64,000 bases of DNA, from NCBI RefSeq assembly GCF_902158555.1, contig NZ_CABGGS010000012.1, positions 482,880 to 546,879 of the forward strand. The letters run 5' to 3'. Positions 39,842-50,279 of this stretch are shown here, in pieces. Position 1 is the first letter of the stretch. Every line of letters begins with the position of its first letter. Source of the DNA: Klebsiella spallanzanii. GTDB lineage: Bacteria > Pseudomonadota > Gammaproteobacteria > Enterobacterales > Enterobacteriaceae. Position numbers and translations under genes: made by a program. The notes under the pieces are model-generated. The model was not told the DNA's origin. It did no database searches and saw only the letters and a program-made list of their open reading frames with translations.

Positions 39842-40825
39842 ATGTTTACCTATCCTCCCGTGAAAAAGGTCTCGGTCGTTATTCCTGTTTATAACGAACA
39901 GGAGAGCCTGCCGGAGCTTATCCGCCGCACCGATACCGCCTGCGCGACGCTCGGACGCCAGTATGAAATTCTGCTGGTCGACGACGGTAGTAGCGATGAT
40001 TCGGCGCGGATGTTAACCGAAGCCGCCGAGGCCGAAGGCAGCCATGTGGTGGCGGTGCTGCTAAACCGCAACTACGGCCAGCACTCGGCGATTATGGCGG
40101 GCTTCAGCCACGTCACCGGCGATCTGATCATTACCCTTGATGCCGACCTGCAAAACCCGCCGGAAGAGATCCCGCGTCTGGTGGAGAAGGCCGATGAGGG
40201 CTACGACGTGGTCGGTACCGTTCGCCAGAACCGCCAGGATACCTTTTTCCGTAAAAGCGCCTCGAAGATGATCAACCGCCTGATCCAGCGCACTACCGGT
40301 AAAGCGATGGGCGACTATGGCTGCATGCTGCGCGCCTATCGCCGCCACATTATCGACGCCATGCTCAACTGCCATGAGCGCAGCACGTTTATCCCGATCC
40401 TGGCGAATACCTTTGCCCGCCGGGCGGTCGAGATCCCGGTAATGCACGCCGAGCGTGAATTTGGTGATTCCAAATACAGCTTTATGCGCCTGATTAACCT
40501 GATGTACGACCTGGTGACCTGCCTGACCACCACGCCGCTGCGCCTGTTGAGCCTGTTCGGCAGCGCCATCGCCCTGCTGGGCTTCGCCTTCGGCCTGCTG
40601 CTGGTGGTGCTGCGCCTGGTGTTTGGCCCACAGTGGGCGGCGGAAGGGGTGTTTATGCTCTTCGCGGTGCTGTTCATGTTTATCGGCGCCCAGTTTGTCG
40701 GTATGGGCCTGCTTGGGGAGTATATCGGCCGCATCTATAACGATGTCCGCGCCCGTCCCCGCTACTTTATTCAACGTGTTGTTCGCCAGCCGGAAACGGC
40801 ATCTCAAGAGGAAGATCGTTCATGA
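39842..40825 (+). CDS. arnC: Undecaprenyl-phosphate Ara4FN transferase ArnC
   Basis: Family 2 glycosyltransferase that moves formylated Ara4N from UDP to undecaprenyl phosphate at the inner membrane. 327 residues: GT-A domain ([42 protein letters not shown]) and two C-terminal membrane helices. It starts 1 bp after the arnB stop. Confidence 0.95.
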   Translation: MFTYPPVKKVSVVIPVYNEQESLPELIRRTDTACATLGRQYEILLVDDGSSDDSARMLTEAAEAEGSHVVAVLLNRNYGQHSAIMAGFSHVTGDLIITLDADLQNPPEEIPRLVEKADEGYDVVGTVRQNRQDTFFRKSASKMINRLIQRTTGKAMGDYGCMLRAYRRHIIDAMLNCHERSTFIPILANTFARRAVEIPVMHAEREFGDSKYSFMRLINLMYDLVTCLTTTPLRLLSLFGSAIALLGFAFGLLLVVLRLVFGPQWAAEGVFMLFAVLFMFIGAQFVGMGLLGEYIGRIYNDVRARPRYFIQRVVRQPETASQEEDRS

Positions 40826-42807
40826 AAGCCGTAGTCTTCGCTTATCACGATATGGGTTGTGCAGGTATTCAGTCTCTGCTGGATGCCGGTTATGACATCG
40901 CCGCTATTTTTACCCATCCGGATAACCCTGGCGAAAACCATTTCTTTGGCTCCGTGGCGCGTATTGCCGCAGAGCAAGGCATTCCTGTGTGGGCGCCAGA
41001 AGACGTAAACCATCCGCTGTGGATCGAACGTATCCGTGAGATAAAACCGGACGTGCTGTTCTCGTTCTATTACCGCAACCTGCTATGCGATGACATTCTG
41101 AACCTCGCACCGCAGGGGGCTTTTAACCTCCACGGTTCTCTGTTGCCGAAATACCGTGGCCGTGCGCCGCTGAACTGGGTGCTGGTGAATGGTGAAAGCG
41201 AAACCGGCGTGACGCTGCATCGTATGGTTAACCGCGCCGATGCCGGGAATATCGTGGCGCAGAAAAGCGTGGCTATTGGCGCAGATGACGCGGCGCTGGT
41301 TCTGCATCGTAAACTCTGTGCTGCGGCATCCGAACTGCTGGGCCAGGCGCTGCCGGCGATCCGCAATGGCAAAATCGAAGAGCGCGGGCAGGATGAAAGC
41401 CAGGCAACTTACGTGGGTCGCCGCACGCCGGAAGATGGCCGTCTTGACTGGGAGCAATCTGCCCAAACGCTGCATAACCTCGTGCGTGCGGTCTCCGACC
41501 CGTGGCCGGGGGCGTTCGGCTATGCCGGGGCCAACAAGTTTATCGTCTGGAAGTCCCGCGTGCGCCACGATCTAAGCGCTGCCAAAGCGGGGACGGTGAT
41601 TTCCGTTGCGCCGCTGGTTGTTGCCTGTCAGGAAGGGGCGCTGGAAATCATCACCGGGCAGACCGAGCGCGGCGTTTATATGCAGGGTACGCAGCTGGCG
41701 CAGGCGCTGGGCCTGGTTGCCGGCGCGGTGCTGAGCAGCAAGCCGGTGGTAGCGATTAAGCGCCGCACCCGCGTGCTGATCCTCGGGGTGAACGGCTTTA
41801 TCGGCAACCACCTGACCGAGCGCCTGTTGCAGGACGACAACTACGAGATTTACGGCCTGGATATTGGCTCTGACGCTATCAGCCGTTTCCTCGATAATCC
41901 GCGTTTCCACTTTGTGGAAGGCGATATCAGCATTCACTCCGAGTGGATCGAGTACCACATTAAGAAGTGCGACGTCGTGCTGCCGCTGGTGGCGATTGCC
42001 ACGCCTATCGAATACACCCGCAACCCGCTACGCGTGTTCGAACTGGACTTCGAAGAGAACCTGAAGATCATCCGCGACTGCGTGAAATACGATAAGCGCA
42101 TTATCTTCCCGTCGACGTCCGAAGTGTACGGCATGTGCACCGACAATAACTTCGATGAAGATAGTTCGAACCTGGTGGTCGGGCCGATCAACAAACAGCG
42201 CTGGATTTACTCGGTTTCCAAGCAGCTGCTGGACCGCGTGATCTGGGCCTATGGCGATAAGAACAACCTCAAGTTTACCCTGTTCCGCCCGTTCAACTGG
42301 ATGGGGCCGCGTCTTGATAACCTTAACGCTGCGCGCATCGGCAGCTCCCGTGCCATCACTCAGTTGATCCTTAACCTGGTCGAAGGTTCGCCGATCAAGT
42401 TGATTGAGGGGGGGAAACAGAAGCGTTGCTTCACCGATATCAGCGACGGTATCGAAGCGCTGTTCCGTATTATTGAGAACAAAGATGGCCGCTGTGACGG
42501 GCAGATTATCAACATTGGCAACCCGGATAACGAAGCGAGTATCAAAGAGCTGGCGGAAATGCTGCTGGCCTGCTTTGAACGCCATCCGCTGCGCGACCGC
42601 TTCCCGCCGTTTGCCGGCTTCCGCGAAGTCGAAAGTAGCGATTACTACGGTAAAGGTTACCAGGACGTTGAGCACCGTAAGCCGAGCATCCGCAACGCGA
42701 AGCGCTGTCTGAACTGGGTGCCGACGGTGGAAATGGAAGAGACCGTGGAACACACTCTGGACTTCTTCCTGCGTACGGTTGAACTGACGGACGACAGTAA
42801 ATCATGA
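40822..42807 (+). CDS. arnA: Bifunctional UDP-glucuronate decarboxylase / UDP-Ara4N formyltransferase ArnA
   Basis: 661 residues with two enzymes in one chain. The N-terminal formyltransferase (about 1-300) has the folate-enzyme pattern [19 protein letters not shown]. The C-terminal SDR-type decarboxylase opens at [19 protein letters not shown] (NAD site) and contains [10 protein letters not shown] and the [10 protein letters not shown] catalytic tyrosine-lysine block. Start overlaps arnC by 4 bp. Confidence 0.96.
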   Translation: MKAVVFAYHDMGCAGIQSLLDAGYDIAAIFTHPDNPGENHFFGSVARIAAEQGIPVWAPEDVNHPLWIERIREIKPDVLFSFYYRNLLCDDILNLAPQGAFNLHGSLLPKYRGRAPLNWVLVNGESETGVTLHRMVNRADAGNIVAQKSVAIGADDAALVLHRKLCAAASELLGQALPAIRNGKIEERGQDESQATYVGRRTPEDGRLDWEQSAQTLHNLVRAVSDPWPGAFGYAGANKFIVWKSRVRHDLSAAKAGTVISVAPLVVACQEGALEIITGQTERGVYMQGTQLAQALGLVAGAVLSSKPVVAIKRRTRVLILGVNGFIGNHLTERLLQDDNYEIYGLDIGSDAISRFLDNPRFHFVEGDISIHSEWIEYHIKKCDVVLPLVAIATPIEYTRNPLRVFELDFEENLKIIRDCVKYDKRIIFPSTSEVYGMCTDNNFDEDSSNLVVGPINKQRWIYSVSKQLLDRVIWAYGDKNNLKFTLFRPFNWMGPRLDNLNAARIGSSRAITQLILNLVEGSPIKLIEGGKQKRCFTDISDGIEALFRIIENKDGRCDGQIINIGNPDNEASIKELAEMLLACFERHPLRDRFPPFAGFREVESSDYYGKGYQDVEHRKPSIRNAKRCLNWVPTVEMEETVEHTLDFFLRTVELTDDSKS

Positions 42808-43706
42808 AGCAGGTCGGCTTACGCATAGATGTCGATACCTTTCGCGGGACGCGGGACGGGGTCCCGCGGCTGCTGGCTCTGCTAAGCCAGCACGGGATTC
42901 AGGCAAGCTTCTTTTTCAGCGTCGGGCCGGACAATATGGGGCGTCACTTATGGCGCCTGGTAAAACCGAAGTTTCTGTGGAAGATGCTGCGCTCAAAGGC
43001 CGCTTCGCTGTACGGCTGGGATATCCTGCTGGCCGGTACCGCCTGGCCTGGGCGCAGAATCGGTGCGGGTAATGAAGAGGTTATTCGCGCTGCCGCTCAG
43101 GCGCATGAAATCGGTCTGCACGCCTGGGATCACTATAGCTGGCAGGCGTGGAGCGGCGTCTGGCCACAGGAACGCCTGACGCTGGAGGTTGAGCGTGGGC
43201 TGCTGGAGCTGGAGCGGATTATCGGCCGTCCGGTGGCCTGCTCCGCCGTGGCTGGCTGGCGTGCCGATCAGCGGGTCATCAAGGCCAAAGAAGCTTTTGA
43301 TTTCCTCTATAACAGCGACTGTCGCGGGACAGGCCCGTTTCTGCCGCAGCTTGGCAGCGGCGCGCCGGGAACCGTGCAAATCCCGGTGACGTTACCGACC
43401 TGGGATGAAGTGGTCGGCAGCGCGGTGGATATTGCGGGCTTCAACCGCTATCTGCTGGATTGTATCCATCGCGATACGGGTACGCCGGTCTATACCATCC
43501 ACGCTGAAGTTGAAGGTATTGCCTTTGCGCAACAGTTCGATGAACTGCTGACTATGGCCGCCCAGGAAGAGATCCAGTTTTGCCCGCTAAGCCAGCTGCT
43601 GCCCGCCGATTTTAGCGTGCTACCGCGAGGCAAGGTGGTTCGTGGTGAACTGGCTGGTCGCGAAGGCTGGCTTGGACGTGAACAATTACTCAATTCGGGT
43701 GTTTGA
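42804..43706 (+). CDS. arnD: Undecaprenyl-phosphate-Ara4FN deformylase ArnD
   Basis: A 300-residue NodB-type polysaccharide deacetylase that removes the formyl group, making the transfer route irreversible. It starts with [18 protein letters not shown] (metal aspartates) and has [13 protein letters not shown] (histidine ligands) and YTIHAEVEG. Overlaps arnA by 4 bp and arnT by 1 bp. Confidence 0.95.
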   Translation: MKQVGLRIDVDTFRGTRDGVPRLLALLSQHGIQASFFFSVGPDNMGRHLWRLVKPKFLWKMLRSKAASLYGWDILLAGTAWPGRRIGAGNEEVIRAAAQAHEIGLHAWDHYSWQAWSGVWPQERLTLEVERGLLELERIIGRPVACSAVAGWRADQRVIKAKEAFDFLYNSDCRGTGPFLPQLGSGAPGTVQIPVTLPTWDEVVGSAVDIAGFNRYLLDCIHRDTGTPVYTIHAEVEGIAFAQQFDELLTMAAQEEIQFCPLSQLLPADFSVLPRGKVVRGELAGREGWLGREQLLNSGV

Positions 43707-45361
43707 TGAAAAGCATTCGCTACGGCGCGGCTCTGGTCGCCCTTTTTGCTCTCTATTATTTACTGCCGCTCAACTTCCGCCTGCTCTGGCAGCCTGATGA
43801 AACCCGCTATGCTGAGATCAGCCGCGAGATGCTGGCGACCGGCGACTGGGTGGTGCCACATTTCCTCGGCCTGCGCTATTTTGAAAAACCCATCGCCGGA
43901 TACTGGATTAACAGCATTGGCCAGTGGCTATTCGGCCACAATAATTTTGGCGTCCGCTTCGGGGTGGTATTCTCTATTACCGTCACCACCCTGCTGGTGG
44001 CCTGGCTGGCATGGCGAATTTTCCGCGATAAACGCCTGGCGATCCTGTCGCCGGTTATCTTCCTGACCGCGATGCTGGTCTATGCGATCGGTACCTATGC
44101 GGTGCTGGATCCGATGATTACCATGTGGATGGCGCTGGCGATGTGTAGCTTCTGGGGCGCAGCGCAGGCCCAAAGCCACGGCAGCAAAATCGTTGGCTAC
44201 GTCTTACTGGGCGTGGCCTGCGGAATGGGGGTGATGACCAAAGGCTTCCTCGCGCTGGCGGTGCCGGTGGTCGGGGTATTGCCGTGGGTGATTGCGCGTA
44301 AGCGCTGGCGCGAAGTGCTGACCTACGGCTGGCTGGCGGTGGGCGTCTGCGTGCTGGTAGTGCTGCCGTGGGGGCTTGCCATTGCCAAACGTGAACCGGA
44401 CTTCTGGCGCTACTTCTTCTGGGTTGAACATATCCAGCGTTTTGCTGAAAAAGATGCTCAGCATAAAGCGCCGTTCTGGTACTACATACCGTTCCTGATT
44501 GCCGGGAGCCTGCCGTGGCTGGCGCTGCTGCCGGGAGCGCTCAAGCGCGGCTGGACCGAGCGCGATGAATCACGCGGGGCCCTGTATCTGTTGGGATGGG
44601 TGGCGATGCCGTTCCTGTTCTTCAGCATTGCCAAAGGTAAGTTGCCAACCTATATCTTGCCGTGTTTCGCGCCGCTGTCGATTTTGATGGCACGCTACGC
44701 GCTGGATGCCGCGAAGGCCGGGGCGAAGGCGTTGAAAATTAACGGCATGATCAACTTAGGCTTCGGTCTCATTGGCCTGGTCGCCGTGCTGGTCGTTTCG
44801 CCTTGGGGCTTTATGCACAATCCGGTGTGGAGCCATATTGAGCTGTATAAGTGCCTGCTGGCGGCGCTGATCTTTGGCTGCTGGGCGCTGATGGGCTGGC
44901 TGGCGATGAAGGACAATGGCCGCCGCTGGACCTTAGCCGCCATCTGCCCGCTGGGTCTGGCGCTGCTGGTGGGATTCGCTATCCCGGATCGGGTTATCGA
45001 CAGCAAACAGCCGCAGTTCCTGGTGGATATTGTCAGCGAGTCGCTGACGCCAAGCCGCTACGTTTTGACCAATAATGTCGGCATTGCCGGCGGGTTGTCA
45101 TGGGAGCTAAAGCGCAGCGATATTATATTGTTCGACAAGCAGGGCGAGTTGAAGTACGGCCTATCCTGGCCGGATGCGCAGAGCCAGTTTGTGGATAAAG
45201 AACAGTTTGCCGATTGGCTGGCTGCGCACCGCCAGCAGGGGCCGATTTCACTGGTTCTGCTGATGGACAAAGGAGAGAGTATGGCCGACTTACCGCTACC
45301 CAAACCTGATAACGCCTACGAGCTAGGCCGGGTGGTGTTTATCCAGTACTTGCCGCAATGA
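43706..45361 (+). CDS. arnT: Lipid A L-Ara4N transferase ArnT
   Basis: A 551-residue PMT-family glycosyltransferase in the inner membrane, with about 12-13 membrane segments, that puts L-Ara4N on lipid A phosphates on the periplasmic face. The first periplasmic loop keeps the catalytic acidic pattern [18 protein letters not shown]. The ATG at 43706 overlaps the arnD stop (TGATG). Confidence 0.96.
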   Translation: MKSIRYGAALVALFALYYLLPLNFRLLWQPDETRYAEISREMLATGDWVVPHFLGLRYFEKPIAGYWINSIGQWLFGHNNFGVRFGVVFSITVTTLLVAWLAWRIFRDKRLAILSPVIFLTAMLVYAIGTYAVLDPMITMWMALAMCSFWGAAQAQSHGSKIVGYVLLGVACGMGVMTKGFLALAVPVVGVLPWVIARKRWREVLTYGWLAVGVCVLVVLPWGLAIAKREPDFWRYFFWVEHIQRFAEKDAQHKAPFWYYIPFLIAGSLPWLALLPGALKRGWTERDESRGALYLLGWVAMPFLFFSIAKGKLPTYILPCFAPLSILMARYALDAAKAGAKALKINGMINLGFGLIGLVAVLVVSPWGFMHNPVWSHIELYKCLLAALIFGCWALMGWLAMKDNGRRWTLAAICPLGLALLVGFAIPDRVIDSKQPQFLVDIVSESLTPSRYVLTNNVGIAGGLSWELKRSDIILFDKQGELKYGLSWPDAQSQFVDKEQFADWLAAHRQQGPISLVLLMDKGESMADLPLPKPDNAYELGRVVFIQYLPQ

Positions 45362-45696
45362 GCGTCTGGATCTGTCTGATTTTCGCCAGCCTGCTGAGCT
45401 GCGCCGGACAGCTGTGCCAGAAACAGGCAACCCGCCCGTCCAAATCCGGGCGGCGCGGGCACCACATCCTTGGCTGGCTGGGGTTAGCATTGCTCTCCCT
45501 GGGCTGCAGCATGCTGCTGTGGCTTAGCGTACTGCAGTCTATCCCGGTCAGCATTGCCTACCCGATGCTGAGCCTGAATTTTGTCTGGGTGACCCTTGCG
45601 GCGTGGGGGATCTGGCGCGAGCCGGTGGCGCGCCGCCACTGGGTTGGCGTAGGGCTGATCGTCGTCGGGATCGTTATTCTGGGGAGCCGCATCTGA
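45358..45696 (+). CDS. arnE: Undecaprenyl-phosphate-L-Ara4N flippase subunit ArnE
   Basis: A 112-residue small multidrug-resistance-like protein with four membrane helices; with ArnF it moves undecaprenyl-phosphate-Ara4N across the inner membrane. Overlaps arnT by 4 bp and arnF by 1 bp. Confidence 0.93.
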   Translation: MSVWICLIFASLLSCAGQLCQKQATRPSKSGRRGHHILGWLGLALLSLGCSMLLWLSVLQSIPVSIAYPMLSLNFVWVTLAAWGIWREPVARRHWVGVGLIVVGIVILGSRI

Positions 45697-46079
45697 TGGG
45701 CTTAATCTGGGCATTATTCAGCGTCGGACTGGTGAGCGGCGCGCAGCTGTTGCTGCGTAGCGCCATGGTTGAACTACCGCCGCTGACGGATTTACTCACC
45801 TTTCTCAACCATCTGCTGCATCTGCGGGCGGGCACTTTTGGCCTGGCGTTTGGTCTTTTCGGTTATCTGCTGTCGATGGTCTGCTGGTATTTCGCCTTGC
45901 ACCAATTACCGCTGGCGAAAGCCTATGCGCTGCTAAGCCTGAGCTACATTCTGGTGTGGGCCGCCGCCATCTGGCTCCCCGGCTGGCGTGAGCCTTTTCA
46001 CTGGCAATCGCTGCTGGGCGTGCTGCTGATTGTCGCCGGGGTGCTGACTATTTTCTGGCCAGTGAAGCGCCGGGGCTAG
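45696..46079 (+). CDS. arnF: Undecaprenyl-phosphate-L-Ara4N flippase subunit ArnF
   Basis: A 127-residue partner of ArnE with four membrane helices; the GYLLSMVCWYFALHQLPLAKAYALLSLSYILVW block is typical. I take the ATG overlapping the arnE stop; a frame from 45603 only shadows arnE. Its stop overlaps the convergent yhhT stop at CTAG (46076-46079). Confidence 0.92.
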   Translation: MGLIWALFSVGLVSGAQLLLRSAMVELPPLTDLLTFLNHLLHLRAGTFGLAFGLFGYLLSMVCWYFALHQLPLAKAYALLSLSYILVWAAAIWLPGWREPFHWQSLLGVLLIVAGVLTIFWPVKRRG

Positions 46080-47125
46080 CCTGGCAGCCGGCTTTTAGGC
46101 CGTCCCGGCCCGAGCAGTATGGCTAACTTACTGCCGCCTTTAGTGGTTTCCATCCAGATCTTACAGACGCTGGTTAGCGGCACCGAGAGCAGCATACCCA
46201 CCGGGCCAAGCAGCCATCCCCAGACCAGTAAGGAGAGGAAAACGACCAGCGTCGACATACCCAGTCGATGGCCCATCATACGCGGTTCGAGAATATTGCC
46301 GATAATCATATGCACGACTAAAAAGAGCGCGCCAACCAGCAGGCATTCATAATAACCATTAAAGAGTAACGCCTGAATCATCGGTGGGACGGCGGAAATC
46401 ACCGAGCCAATATTAGGTACATAGTTAAGCAGAAAAGCCAGCACTCCCCACATCAGCGCGAACTGAACCCCCATCAGCAATAAACCTAACCAGACAATGA
46501 CTCCGGTCCACAGGCTGAGGAGCGTTTTCAGCGCCAGATAGTGCGAAACGCCTTTTAGCGCCCGGTGCAACCCGGCGATATGGATCTGGGGATTGTTAAG
46601 CGCAAAGCGCAGCTTGTAGGGCACATGGCGGACTTCAAAAAGCATAAAGACCACGGTCATGACCAGCAAAATGACGCTGGCCATTGCGCCTGAAAGCCCG
46701 GTCATCAGGGCGGTAGTGAACGTCATCAGCTTGTCAGAATCCATGCGCTGCAGCATACGTTCCGGGGACATGTGAATATGTAAAAATGGCAGCGCCTCCT
46801 GCAGCCGCAGGACTTTCGCCGTCAGCTCTTTATTGTACTTCGGCAGCATCGCGACAAATTCGTTAACTGATGCGGCCAGCACGCCAATTAATGCGGTGAG
46901 AACAATCAGCATCACTAACACCACAATCGTAATCGCCACCGGGCGACGGACGCCGCGGCGGATAAACCAGCTCACCAGAGGATTAAGGACAATAGCGAAG
47001 AACAGCGCCAGTAAAAGCTGTACGATGATATCCGCTGCGGCATGAATCCCGGCGAGGATAACCACTAGCGATGCCAGCTTGAGCAGGATATGCATGCCCG
47101 TTTTATCGGGCTGGGGGGTTGTCAT
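46076..47125 (-). CDS. yhhT: AI-2E (PerM)-family membrane protein YhhT
   Basis: A 349-residue inner-membrane protein with about eight hydrophobic segments and the family blocks LALFFAIVLNPLVSWFIRRGV and LLNYVPNIGSVISAVPP. The length equals E. coli YhhT with start MTTPQPDKTG; the open frame reaches back to 47473 but that part overlaps the divergent yhhS gene and has no family support. Substrate unknown. Confidence 0.92.
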   Translation of the reverse strand: MTTPQPDKTGMHILLKLASLVVILAGIHAAADIIVQLLLALFFAIVLNPLVSWFIRRGVRRPVAITIVVLVMLIVLTALIGVLAASVNEFVAMLPKYNKELTAKVLRLQEALPFLHIHMSPERMLQRMDSDKLMTFTTALMTGLSGAMASVILLVMTVVFMLFEVRHVPYKLRFALNNPQIHIAGLHRALKGVSHYLALKTLLSLWTGVIVWLGLLLMGVQFALMWGVLAFLLNYVPNIGSVISAVPPMIQALLFNGYYECLLVGALFLVVHMIIGNILEPRMMGHRLGMSTLVVFLSLLVWGWLLGPVGMLLSVPLTSVCKIWMETTKGGSKLAILLGPGRPKSRLPG

Positions 47126-47257
47126 TAACGGTTCCTTTCTTATGATTTTCATTAAGTGTAGCGGCTGGCTTGTTTCCGATATTCCTAATCTGGCTGCTGA
47201 TTTAAAGCGTGCAGCATGGTAAAAATGAAACACTGTTGTAAAAAACTGGTGGAACCC

Positions 47258-48478
47258 ATGCCTGAAGCCGCTGCCGAACCGGCACTCAATGGACTGCGTC
47301 TCAATCTGCGGATTGTCTCGGTGGTTATCTTTAACTTTGCCAGCTATCTGACCATTGGCCTGCCGCTGGCGGTGTTGCCAGGCTATGTCCATGATGTGAT
47401 GGGCTTTAGCGCCTTCTGGGCCGGGCTGGTGATTAGCCTTCAGTACTTCGCTACGTTGCTTAGCCGCCCTCACGCCGGGCGCTACGCCGACCTGCTGGGG
47501 CCGAAAAAAGTCGTCGTTTTTGGCCTGTGCGGCTGCTTTCTGAGCGGGTTGTGCTACCTGCTGGCGGCGTTCAGCGGCGGCTGGCCCATTGTTAGCCTGT
47601 CGCTGCTGTGCCTTGGGCGCATTATTCTGGGAATCGGGCAGAGCTTTGCGGGAACCGGATCAACGCTGTGGGGCGTCGGGGTGGTTGGTTCGTTGCACAT
47701 TGGGCGCGTTATTTCCTGGAACGGAATTGTGACCTACGGTGCAATGGCGATGGGCGCACCGCTCGGCGTGCTTTGTTATTCCCTAATCGGCCTGCACGGT
47801 CTGGCGTTCACCATTATGGCGGTGGCGCTGGTGGCGGTACTTTGCGCACTGCCGCGCGCAGCGGTGAAAGCGGGCAAGGGCAAGGCGATGTCGTTTCGCG
47901 CGGTGCTGGGACGGGTCTGGCTCTACGGGATGGCGCTGGCCCTGGCCTCGGCCGGTTTTGGCGTTATCGCCACCTTTATCACCCTGTTTTATGACGCCAA
48001 AGGCTGGGATGGCGCAGCCTTCGCGTTAACGCTGTTTAGCTGCGCGTTTGTCGGCACTCGTCTGTTGTTCCCCAATGGGATTAATCGTCTTGGCGGGCTG
48101 AACGTGGCGATGATCTGCTTTGTGGTAGAGATTATCGGGCTGCTGCTGGTGGGACTGGCAGAGACGCCGCTGATGGCGAAAATCGGTACTTTCCTGGCCG
48201 GTGCGGGCTTTTCTCTCGTGTTCCCGGCGCTTGGCGTGGTGGCGGTGAAAGCGGTACCGCAGCAGAACCAGGGGTCGGCGCTGGCAACCTATACGGTATT
48301 TATGGATCTTTCACTGGGGATCACCGGTCCGCTTGCCGGTCTGTTGATGGCGTGGGCGGGGATTTCATCGATTTATCTGGCGACGGCGGGGTTAGTTGCA
48401 GTGGCGCTGCTGCTGGGATGGCGGTTAAAAAAACGGCCCCCGGTCGGTGAACCGGAGGCCGTAGCGTCAGGCCAGTAG
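47258..48478 (+). CDS. yhhS: MFS transporter YhhS
   Basis: A 406-residue major-facilitator protein with twelve predicted helices. Motif A-like SRPHAGRYADLLGPKKVVVFG lies between helices 2 and 3. The start MPEAAAEPALNG follows E. coli; a longer frame begins at 47216. The E. coli relative has been linked to arabinose export and glyphosate resistance when overproduced; the native substrate is unclear. Its stop directly abuts the dcrB stop. Confidence 0.92.
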   Translation: MPEAAAEPALNGLRLNLRIVSVVIFNFASYLTIGLPLAVLPGYVHDVMGFSAFWAGLVISLQYFATLLSRPHAGRYADLLGPKKVVVFGLCGCFLSGLCYLLAAFSGGWPIVSLSLLCLGRIILGIGQSFAGTGSTLWGVGVVGSLHIGRVISWNGIVTYGAMAMGAPLGVLCYSLIGLHGLAFTIMAVALVAVLCALPRAAVKAGKGKAMSFRAVLGRVWLYGMALALASAGFGVIATFITLFYDAKGWDGAAFALTLFSCAFVGTRLLFPNGINRLGGLNVAMICFVVEIIGLLLVGLAETPLMAKIGTFLAGAGFSLVFPALGVVAVKAVPQQNQGSALATYTVFMDLSLGITGPLAGLLMAWAGISSIYLATAGLVAVALLLGWRLKKRPPVGEPEAVASGQ

Positions 48479-49036
48479 TTACTGAATGACGAGGGTGTTG
48501 ATGATGTTTTCCGCTTCGGTCTGCGCCTGCTGCTGGTTATCCGCCGGTAGCGTGACCTGCAGGGTCAGCAGTTTGTCGTCAACCTTGCCGAGGAGTACGG
48601 AAGACCATGCGGTCTGACCCTTAGCAGAGATAATGCTGTCCAGCTGTTGCAGAGTGTGGCCTTTAATCTCAACGGATTTATTGGTCACGACCTGCAGCTG
48701 CGGATCGCGACTGCGCTGCTGCTCTTCCAGACGTTGCGCCATGACGGCCAGGTCTTCATTGGTGCTGTCGCCGACAATCACGATGACCGCTTTCTGACCA
48801 GTGGCATCAGAATAGACATGCATGTTGTTGGCCTGGGTGCCCAGCTTGCCGCTCTGGTCAGTCATACCCGCAGGCAGGGAGAAGCTCAGTTTGCCATCCA
48901 GCAGACTAATAGGTTGCCCGCTGGTGTTACTTTCTGCAGCAGCCCCGGCAGTCGGCGTTTTTGTGTCGCTGTTATCACAGGCCGCAAGCCCCATAACCAG
49001 CAGGCCAATACCGACATATTTAACCAAATTGCGCAT
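48479..49036 (-). CDS. dcrB: Lipoprotein DcrB
   Basis: A 185-residue periplasm-facing lipoprotein with signal [20 protein letters not shown], lipobox LAAC, C20 as lipidation site. In E. coli it is needed for phage C1 and C6 DNA entry and influences lipoprotein processing. I use the second ATG (49036) because GGAAG sits six bases before it; the upstream ATG touches that site. Confidence 0.92.
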   Translation of the reverse strand: MRNLVKYVGIGLLVMGLAACDNSDTKTPTAGAAAESNTSGQPISLLDGKLSFSLPAGMTDQSGKLGTQANNMHVYSDATGQKAVIVIVGDSTNEDLAVMAQRLEEQQRSRDPQLQVVTNKSVEIKGHTLQQLDSIISAKGQTAWSSVLLGKVDDKLLTLQVTLPADNQQQAQTEAENIINTLVIQ

Positions 49037-49109
49037 TGACATCTTCCTTTCGATAAACGGCCATTAACGGCTCATTTGCTTATCTTATCACATCGTTTCG
49101 TGAGTACTC

Positions 49110-49775
49110 TTAACCTGGCTGCAATGCCGATAAATCAGATTTATCTGCCAGCTTTTTCAGCAGCATATTCAACAACATGCCGTACATTGGCAGGAAGAAA
49201 ACGATGCTAATCAGTACCTTGAAACAGTAATCGACGATAGCGATTTCTCCCCAGTGCGCCGCCATAAACGGGTCCGGGCTGCGCCAGAAGGCGATAAAGA
49301 AGAAGGCCAGCGTATCGCTGACGTTACCGAAAAGGGTCGATGCCGTCGGCGCCAGCCACCAGCGACGGTTTTGACGCAGGCGGTTAAAGACGTGGACGTC
49401 GAGGATTTGCCCCAGCGCATAGGCCATAAAGCTGGCGGCGGCGATACGGGCGACAAACAGGTTAAAGCTGGTTAATGCGGCAAAGCCCTGCCATTCACCC
49501 ATGTAAAACAGCGCAGAAACGCCATAGGAGATCACCAGCGCCGGGATCATGACCGCGAGGATAATACGGCGTGCCAGCGGAGCGCCGAAAATCCGCACCG
49601 TGAGATCGGTGGCGAGGAAAATAAACGGAAAGCTGAACGCGCCCCAAGTGGTATGAAAACCAAAGATGGAGATCGGTAGCTGCACCAGATAGTTACTGGA
49701 GGTGATGACCAGCAGATGGAAAAGCGATAGCCAGATCAGCGCTTTTTTACGCTGAATAGAAGTAAACGGACTCAT
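49110..49775 (-). CDS. yhhQ: Queuosine precursor transporter YhhQ
   Basis: A 221-residue inner-membrane protein of the QPTR (vitamin uptake-like) family with about six helices; salvages 7-cyano-7-deazaguanine and preQ1 for tRNA queuosine. Blocks include TWGAFSFPFIFLATDLTVRIFG and ASFMAYALGQILDVHVFNRLR. No preQ1 riboswitch was recognised in the 166-bp gap to tusA. Confidence 0.92.
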   Translation of the reverse strand: MSPFTSIQRKKALIWLSLFHLLVITSSNYLVQLPISIFGFHTTWGAFSFPFIFLATDLTVRIFGAPLARRIILAVMIPALVISYGVSALFYMGEWQGFAALTSFNLFVARIAAASFMAYALGQILDVHVFNRLRQNRRWWLAPTASTLFGNVSDTLAFFFIAFWRSPDPFMAAHWGEIAIVDYCFKVLISIVFFLPMYGMLLNMLLKKLADKSDLSALQPG

Positions 49776-49941
49776 ATTGTGACCTTTTTAGTGGTTGGGG
49801 TGAGGGAACCCAATAAAAACGGCTGCATGATACTGCGTTACGTGCGTAATGCAATGGTTGTTTTTCGCGCAAACGTTAACCTGGCTTGCGTACTGCTGAA
49901 CTGGGGGTAAACTAGGGCCGTTTTATTAATGTGAGATGAAA

Positions 49942-50187
49942 ATGAGCGAACTTTTCTCCAGCCCTGACCATACGCTTGATGCGCAGGGGCTTCGTTGCCC
50001 GGAACCGGTGATGATGGTGCGCAAGACCGTGCGTACGATGCCGGTAGGCGAGACGCTGCTAATCGTGGCCGACGATCCGGCGACCACCCGCGATATTCCC
50101 GGTTTCTGCCGCTTTATGGAGCACGAGCTGCTGGCGCAGGAAACCGAGGCGCTGCCGTACCGTTATCTGATTCGTAAAAGCCACTGA
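49942..50187 (+). CDS. tusA: Sulfur carrier protein TusA
   Basis: An 81-residue persulfide carrier that takes sulfur from IscS and passes it to TusBCD for 2-thiouridine in tRNA; also used in molybdenum-cofactor work. Active cysteine C19 is in [16 protein letters not shown]. Start [10 protein letters not shown] is set by the family length; an ATG lies two codons upstream. Divergent from yhhQ. Confidence 0.95.
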   Translation: MSELFSSPDHTLDAQGLRCPEPVMMVRKTVRTMPVGETLLIVADDPATTRDIPGFCRFMEHELLAQETEALPYRYLIRKSH

Positions 50188-50201
50188 GCTGCTTCAGGTT
50201 T

Positions 50202-50236
50202 CCCCGGAGGCGGTGCTGCGCACCTGTCCGGGCTAC
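50202..50236. repeat. Single REP unit between tusA and zntA
   Basis: CCCCGGAGGCGGTGCTGCGC, continuing to CCGGGCTAC, forms one REP hairpin between convergent genes. Confidence 0.8.
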
Positions 50237-50279
50237 AAAAAACAGACCGTGCCAGGCGTCGCCCCCGGGGCATTTCTGT

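Noticed and set aside
47126..47473. N-terminal extension of yhhT to 465 residues
   Set aside because: The extension overlaps the start of divergent yhhS and its sequence (HHIMDIAWQHRQRQ-like) lacks a membrane helix or family match; 349 residues equals the E. coli protein.
49776..49941. preQ1 riboswitch upstream of yhhQ
   Set aside because: Looked for because of the queuosine link; no preQ1 aptamer-like stem and A-rich tail was recognised.
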